Assembly: GCA_003116875.1 (NCBI GenBank)
Contig: BCKT01000011.1
Location: forward strand, 813,771-877,770
DNA from: Takashimella koratensis
Lineage: Eukaryota; Basidiomycota; Tremellomycetes; Trichosporonales; Tetragoniomycetaceae
Direction of reading: 5' to 3'
Length of the DNA stretch: 64,000 bases
Part shown: positions 59,246 to 64,000 of the stretch, in pieces
Layout of the letters: every line of letters starts with the position of its first letter
How positions within the stretch are numbered: position 1 is the first letter of the stretch
Translations under genes and position numbers: made by a program
Notes under the pieces: generated by a model
Seen by the model: only the letters and a program-made list of their open reading frames with translations
Told to the model about the DNA's origin: nothing
The model's database searches: none

Positions 59246-62200
59246 ATGAGCAGTCTGTACGGGTACGACCGCGACGAGGCCGACGACGACGGTGACGACG
59301 TGATCATCGACGACGGCTCTGAAGACGGCTCCAACGCCAATATCGCTGACGGGCTCGATGGACCCGACGGTGTCGACCGGCTAGAGATTTTCCTTCCCGC
59401 CGTTCAGTCCCTCGTCAACGCGCTCGGAGGGTACGAAGACATCGAGACCTCTCCTGGAAAGATCGAGACTGTCTACAGACCTGGAGACAGCGTTCTTGCG
59501 GTGCTTAAGGATTTGAAAAAGTTGTGGCGCAAGGACGATAGCGATGATGAGAGAACAGTCGCGAGGTGTATGGCACAAGCCGGGTTGATGAGGGAGTTGA
59601 TCGCAATAGTGTGCGAGTGTACGGACCGAGGAGATTGGGGGAGAAAGGTGTCTCTCATGGCTTGTGAGTACTGTCGACTATCTCGAGGCGGAAGTGTGGT
59701 GCAGCACGATGGTGGAAGCGATCGAAGGAGCAGGCGATAGTGGGATTCCCGGTATAGAAAAGGGCCAGGAAGCAGAGCTGATTTACCCTAGGTGACCTGA
59801 TTGCCGCACTAACTTGGCCCATCGACGTCGCGCTCGAGCTCAAGGAGATGGAAGACGAAGGAGACGTTGTGACAGATTATGCCTCGCTCCTCCGCGCTCA
59901 AATCGAGTACAAGGTGAGCAGCTTCCTGGGGTCACTTCCCTGTGCCAGAGCTGACCACGCACCCCCTTCTCACTCAGGCGATGATCCTCCGTAACGGCGG
60001 CGGCGTGCTCAAATGTATCCTTAAACTCATGCTCCCCCTCTTCGCCAAATCGCGACGAGACGAGCGAGAAGATCGGGTCATTTCGCTTTGTCTCCACATT
60101 GTGCGCAACTTGTTGTCTATCCGGGACCTCGTCGCTGAGGGCAGTGCGACAGGGGAGAAAGAAGAGCTCTCTACTCTCCAGGCAAGTTGTTTCGCCCTTG
60201 AGGTTTTCATCTGACCCGAAATCGATGCGCTGACACTAGCGCAGTCCACACTCATCATGCAGCTCGACAAGTTCACCTACCTCCAACTGCTGCTCACTAT
60301 CACCTCCAACGCCGACCGATTCGAGTTCAACTCATTCAACGTCCTTGCGCTGGACGTCCTCCACCTTGTGTTTCGGTGTATCAAGCCTCGAGATCTGGGG
60401 CAGGACCAGGCGAGGGTGAGTTGTGGCTCCGCAAGCAGACCGTCTGAGAATCTTAAGTAGGGTATCAGCTAACCGGCTGTAGGCGCCAATCGAGAACCTC
60501 ACCAAACTCTTGGACGCAGAGAAGCGACAGCGAGCGCTCTCAACGCGCACGGGGATGACACGGCATTCGAGATTCGGAACGACAATCACTGTCAGAGCTG
60601 TGAGTGCGGTCAATGGGAGAGTCAGACCTCGAGCTAACTATCACTGTCAAGGGCGATCAACGGGTGATCCTGCACAAGCAAAATGCGATCACAGCGAGCG
60701 CAGGCGCTATTCTTGACGGAGTCAAGCGGAAACGTGCGAGCAGAGTAAAACGAGTGGTGCGTTGCTCATAGCTCTCTGCATTCAGCTAATGATCAGGACG
60801 AACTGACCGTCCCGGCCAACCTGAGTCCCGACGCAATTATCGTGCTGCAGAAGTTTACCAAAGACTTTATCGAATCGAGCTTCAATCGTGAGTACATCTT
60901 CTGGTCTTTTTCGCTAAACCCCAGCGTTTATCGCGTCAATCTTGAGTGATATCCGAATGGAGCGGAGCAAGATCCGTCCGAAGGACAGTATCCGCGTCCT
61001 CTTCGTCGGCCGGTTTTGCCTCGAATACCTCTTACTCCTTCGTAAAAAGGCTGCATCCAAAGCTCCTGGGTCGTCGGACGGCAAAGTCACGTTGGGACCC
61101 GACCTCGCGTTGGGTTTGGTCGCTGAGATGGCGGAGATTGATTCGGTTCGATGGGTGGTGGCTCGGATGAAGATCACAATGGACGACAGGCCGCCACAGT
61201 GGACCGAGCTCCAGGCGAGTTTGGACTGTTTCACACAGATCGTGAGTCGCAGGATACGAGCTACATGAGAGTGAAGAGATTATAGCTGACAAAGAGGTAG
61301 TTGTTGCTCATTGATGCCATGTCCGTCTCCGAGGATCAAGAGGATATCGAAGTCGCAGAGATCTTGCAGAACCAGATTTACTACAACGGTGATATTCTCG
61401 ACTCGTCGCTCGCTGTGGTCAACCAGTACAAAGACCAGTCTGTCGGGTAGGTAGACAGCGCACCAGGACGTCTACACCACTAGCCAGATTTACTAATCGC
61501 CTTTGCTCACAGCTACCTCGACTCGGTCATCCACTTTGCTTACGTTCTCCTTCGCATGCTGGAAAAGTACTCGAAACAAAAATCGTTCATGTTTGTCCGC
61601 AAGCGGAGAGCGGCGCGGAAGAAGCGACAGCAAGCCAAGACCAATTCCTCGAGGTCTGCGCCGATCCCTGAGGAGTATGACAATGAGGATGAGGAGGCCA
61701 ATGAGCCTGATCAGGATGCGCCGTCCTATGCCGAGCACGCGTTTACGTTCTCCAGCTTTGAGAAGGTGAGTCAATCTCTCGCGTTGATCATCACAGTCTT
61801 GGATTAACGGAAATGTATCTCACATATGTTACAGCGTTTCGCCTCGGAGACCGTTGTCAATACGCTCCTAACGTACCTGTCTCGGTACCAGGACTTTGAC
61901 GAGTCGGAGCAGATGAAACGCGTCGTGGGTTTGATGCACCGGCAAATCATCAAGACTCAGGCAGAGGGTCTTTATTTCAAGGTGAGCTGCCCTCTTGAGC
62001 TCCCTCACAATTCGAACTAGCCTAACACTCCTCGTCAGGTATCATGCTTGTACCTGTTCCGCAAGATCCTCGACGACCAAGCCAAGTTACCCAAAGACGA
62101 AAACACGAAAAACCTCATACACTTGATCACTTTTGTCCTTCGCAAGTTCTTCAAACGAGTCGCGGACGATCCGTTCTTGATTGTCGAAGCGTTGACGCCC

Positions 62201-63637
62201 AAATCTCGAGGCAGGTGGAAGGACTTGTCTTCGTACAAAAGCGACGATGAGGATGATGATGGAATGGGCGGGCAGCGCGCGCGTATCAAAGAGAAGGTGA
62301 GCAAACGATTGAATTTTGGTGGGAGGAAGGAAGAAACTGAGACATTACACAGATGGGTCCCGCCGAGCTCGAGTTTAAGAAGAACGCAAAGTTGTCGTGG
62401 AGTCAGCAGATGGGCGTGATCGTCTCCATGCTCGTTAAAGACGGCCATGAAGACTGGATCCGATGGGTCATCGAGGTGAGTACGAGATGGGCCGTTGACG
62501 ACGTCCAGTTGAGACGTTATCATTGAATTTTATACTGACACGTTGTCTAGGTCCTCGAGGTCGCACTGGCCGCGCGTACAGAGGTCGTCCTTGCGATCGA
62601 TGGGGATCCGCAGATCTTGTTGGCAGAGGACGACGATGGGGAGCGAATGTCACGCAATTTCGGGGGACCGAGTAAAGACGCTTTGGACAAGTTTGTCCCA
62701 CACGGTGAGTTGCTTCTCACCCCTTACCCTGCTCTATATAATGGATCAAGGCTAAAATTTGTGAACGTCTGTTTCAGACCTCGCACCAGACACGGATGAG
62801 CGAAGAGCTGCAACGACCAAGGATTCGCACTTCCGACTCATGCTCAGACTCCTCTCTTTCGACATGACGATGCCTGAACCTGAATCGCTCGGTCCCGCGC
62901 CATCAAGCTGGTTTCTACCTGCCAAAGTACCTCCTGCGACAATCACGACCCACCTTGGCGCGCTTAAGCAGTTCCTCTCCTTTCCTCCGGACCTCGAGAC
63001 CGACCCTAAGACGCTCCTTCGTAAAGCCCGTGCTCCTCGACCCCGCGCCACCGACTCCGAGGACGAGGACGAGAACGGTGAACGGCGAGTCAAGCGTAAA
63101 CCCAAGCCCAAGGCAATCGAAACCCAGGTCTTCAAGTCCGCTGCGTTCATCTATGATTCAGATGATGATGAAGATGCGGACGCCGCGTTCTTTGCGAGGG
63201 AAGCGGAACTGAGGAGGAAGATGCAGGAAGTAGCGGAGACCAGCGGGAATACGATGAGGGCTCAGGGAGGGACGAAGAAGAGGAAACGGGGGGATGCGAG
63301 GGGTAAAGGCAAAGAGAAAGATAGGGAAGAGGGGGATGGGATCGAGGGGGTCAGGAGTCAAGATGTGATAGATGACGAGGATGAGGGGATGTTGGATGTG
63401 GAAGAGGATGACGAGGACGATGATGAGGATGTAGATGCGGCGATGGAAGACAGCCAACAGGTCCACGCGGAGGACGACAACGAAGAGGACAACGAGGACT
63501 CGAGTCAACAGCCCCGAGCCAAATCAGTCCGGCTGACACGGGACGATCCGGATAGTGACGCAGATGGCGAGGACGATATACCTACACAGGCACGAACACG
63601 ACGTCGGATCGTCGCTGATGACGAAGACGAAGACTGA
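59246..63637 (+). CDS. TOF1: Replication fork protection protein TOF1 (Timeless/Swi1)
   Basis: The Timeless-family half of the Tof1-Csm3 fork protection complex. It travels with the replisome, stabilises paused forks and supports checkpoint signalling. After an acidic start (MSSLYGYDRDEADDDGDD) it reads FLPAVQSLVNALGGYED, VLAVLKDLKKLWRKDD, LMACDLIAALTWPIDVALELKE, IEYKAMILRNGGGVLKCILKLMLP and VISLCLHIVRNLLSIRD. LIMQLDKFTYLQLLLTITSNADRFEFN and FNVLALDVLHLVFR follow, the classic Timeless N-terminal domain. Later exons give KFTKDFIESSFN, RVLFVGRFCLEYLLLLRKKA and the Timeless C-terminal part with LVPHDLAPDTDERRAA and DSHFRLMLRLLSF. The end is a long, very acidic disordered tail (DDEDDDEDVDAAMEDSQQ). 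There are about 17 exons and roughly 1,150-1,200 residues. The ATG at 59246 follows a leader with no earlier in-frame ATG. Confidence 0.92.
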
Positions 63638-64000
63638 TATAGCCAGTTTTGTCTTGGCTCAACTTGATCATCATCATCAACCTCGACGTCAGTGTTGGAA
63701 TCCTTTTCTGATCTTGTATCTATCCTACGAATGCACCTGTACCATTTGCCCATTTGGAGATTGAAGAGACTTGAGAGTACGAGAGAAAAGATGGTATTCA
63801 TGGACAGATGCTTTTGTTTCTTAAAGCTTGGGTTCGTGCCTAAGGTACTCATACTGTATATACTACATTCAATTTGCTTCTTCTCTGTTTCTGTGGGTTC
63901 GCTTCACCGCGACTTCCAAGGGACTCGTCGACTCGATAGATGAGGTTTCACGCATTGCTCACATCTCACCGCCTATACGTGCCTCTCAAGCGTCTGTGAC
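63638..64000. other. TOF1 3' flank to window end
   Basis: 363 bases after the TOF1 stop. It is AT-richer than the coding part and includes CATCATCATCAA near 63670. No further gene start is recognisable before the window edge. Confidence 0.4.

Overview
The window is about 64 kb of nuclear DNA from a fungus, most likely a basidiomycete yeast and possibly of the Tremellomycetes (inference). The genes are dense and on both strands. Almost all are cut by many short introns (about 50-110 nt) with GTGAGT/GTAAGT-type donors, and CTGAC/CTAAC sequences often sit just before the acceptors. The protein set is typically fungal: septin, Tof1, Atg22, Lea1 and fungal-type GPI and thaumatin-like secreted proteins. 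I saw no prokaryotic operons, transposons, CRISPR arrays or tRNA genes. Layout left to right: (1) 0.1-6.5 kb holds a divergent pair, SUMO-activating enzyme subunit UBA2 (-) and RNA polymerase III factor BRF1 (+). (2) 7-9.3 kb holds a secreted thaumatin-like protein (-), followed by a 1.6 kb gene-free stretch. (3) 10.9-17.2 kb holds an SHB17-type sugar bisphosphatase (-), a GPI-anchored cell-surface protein (+) and acyl-protein thioesterase APT1 (+). (4) 18-22.5 kb holds the divergent pair LEA1/U2A' (-) and septin CDC3 (+). (5) 23-27.4 kb holds the divergent pair of a coclaurine-N-methyltransferase-like/CFA-type methyltransferase (-) and vacuolar permease ATG22 (+). (6) 28.3-31 kb holds a multi-spanning DUF2985-type membrane protein (+). 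(7) 31-35 kb is an unusual block of short, apparently intronless or nearly intronless minus-strand ORFs with no recognisable family. (8) 35.3-40.2 kb holds a very long disordered protein of unknown function (+) whose C-terminal domain recalls a degenerate Ulp1-type fold. (9) 41-44.2 kb holds a Golgi apyrase of the YND1 type (-). (10) 44.9-46.8 kb holds the divergent pair of a roadblock dynein light chain (-) and mitochondrial ribosomal protein L7/L12 (+). (11) 47.3-52.5 kb holds a D-2-hydroxyacid dehydrogenase (-) and a secreted S28 serine peptidase (-). (12) 53.5-57 kb holds the long form of RNase Z (+), preceded by an ATG-less in-frame mitochondrial-targeting-like stretch. (13) 57.8-63.6 kb holds a Ctr copper transporter (+) and the replication-fork protein TOF1 (+). 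The genes are mostly unrelated housekeeping functions, so there is no pathway cluster. Six head-to-head pairs share short promoters. The most interesting observations are the possible non-AUG mitochondrial form of RNase Z, an 8-nt micro-exon inside the catalytic motif of SHB17, the orphan block at 31-35 kb, the possible dead-protease domain in the disordered 35-40 kb protein, and paired long poly-G runs in an ATG22 intron. Gene ends are given as coding start to stop, introns included. Splice sites were read by eye, so a few internal junctions are uncertain, as noted.
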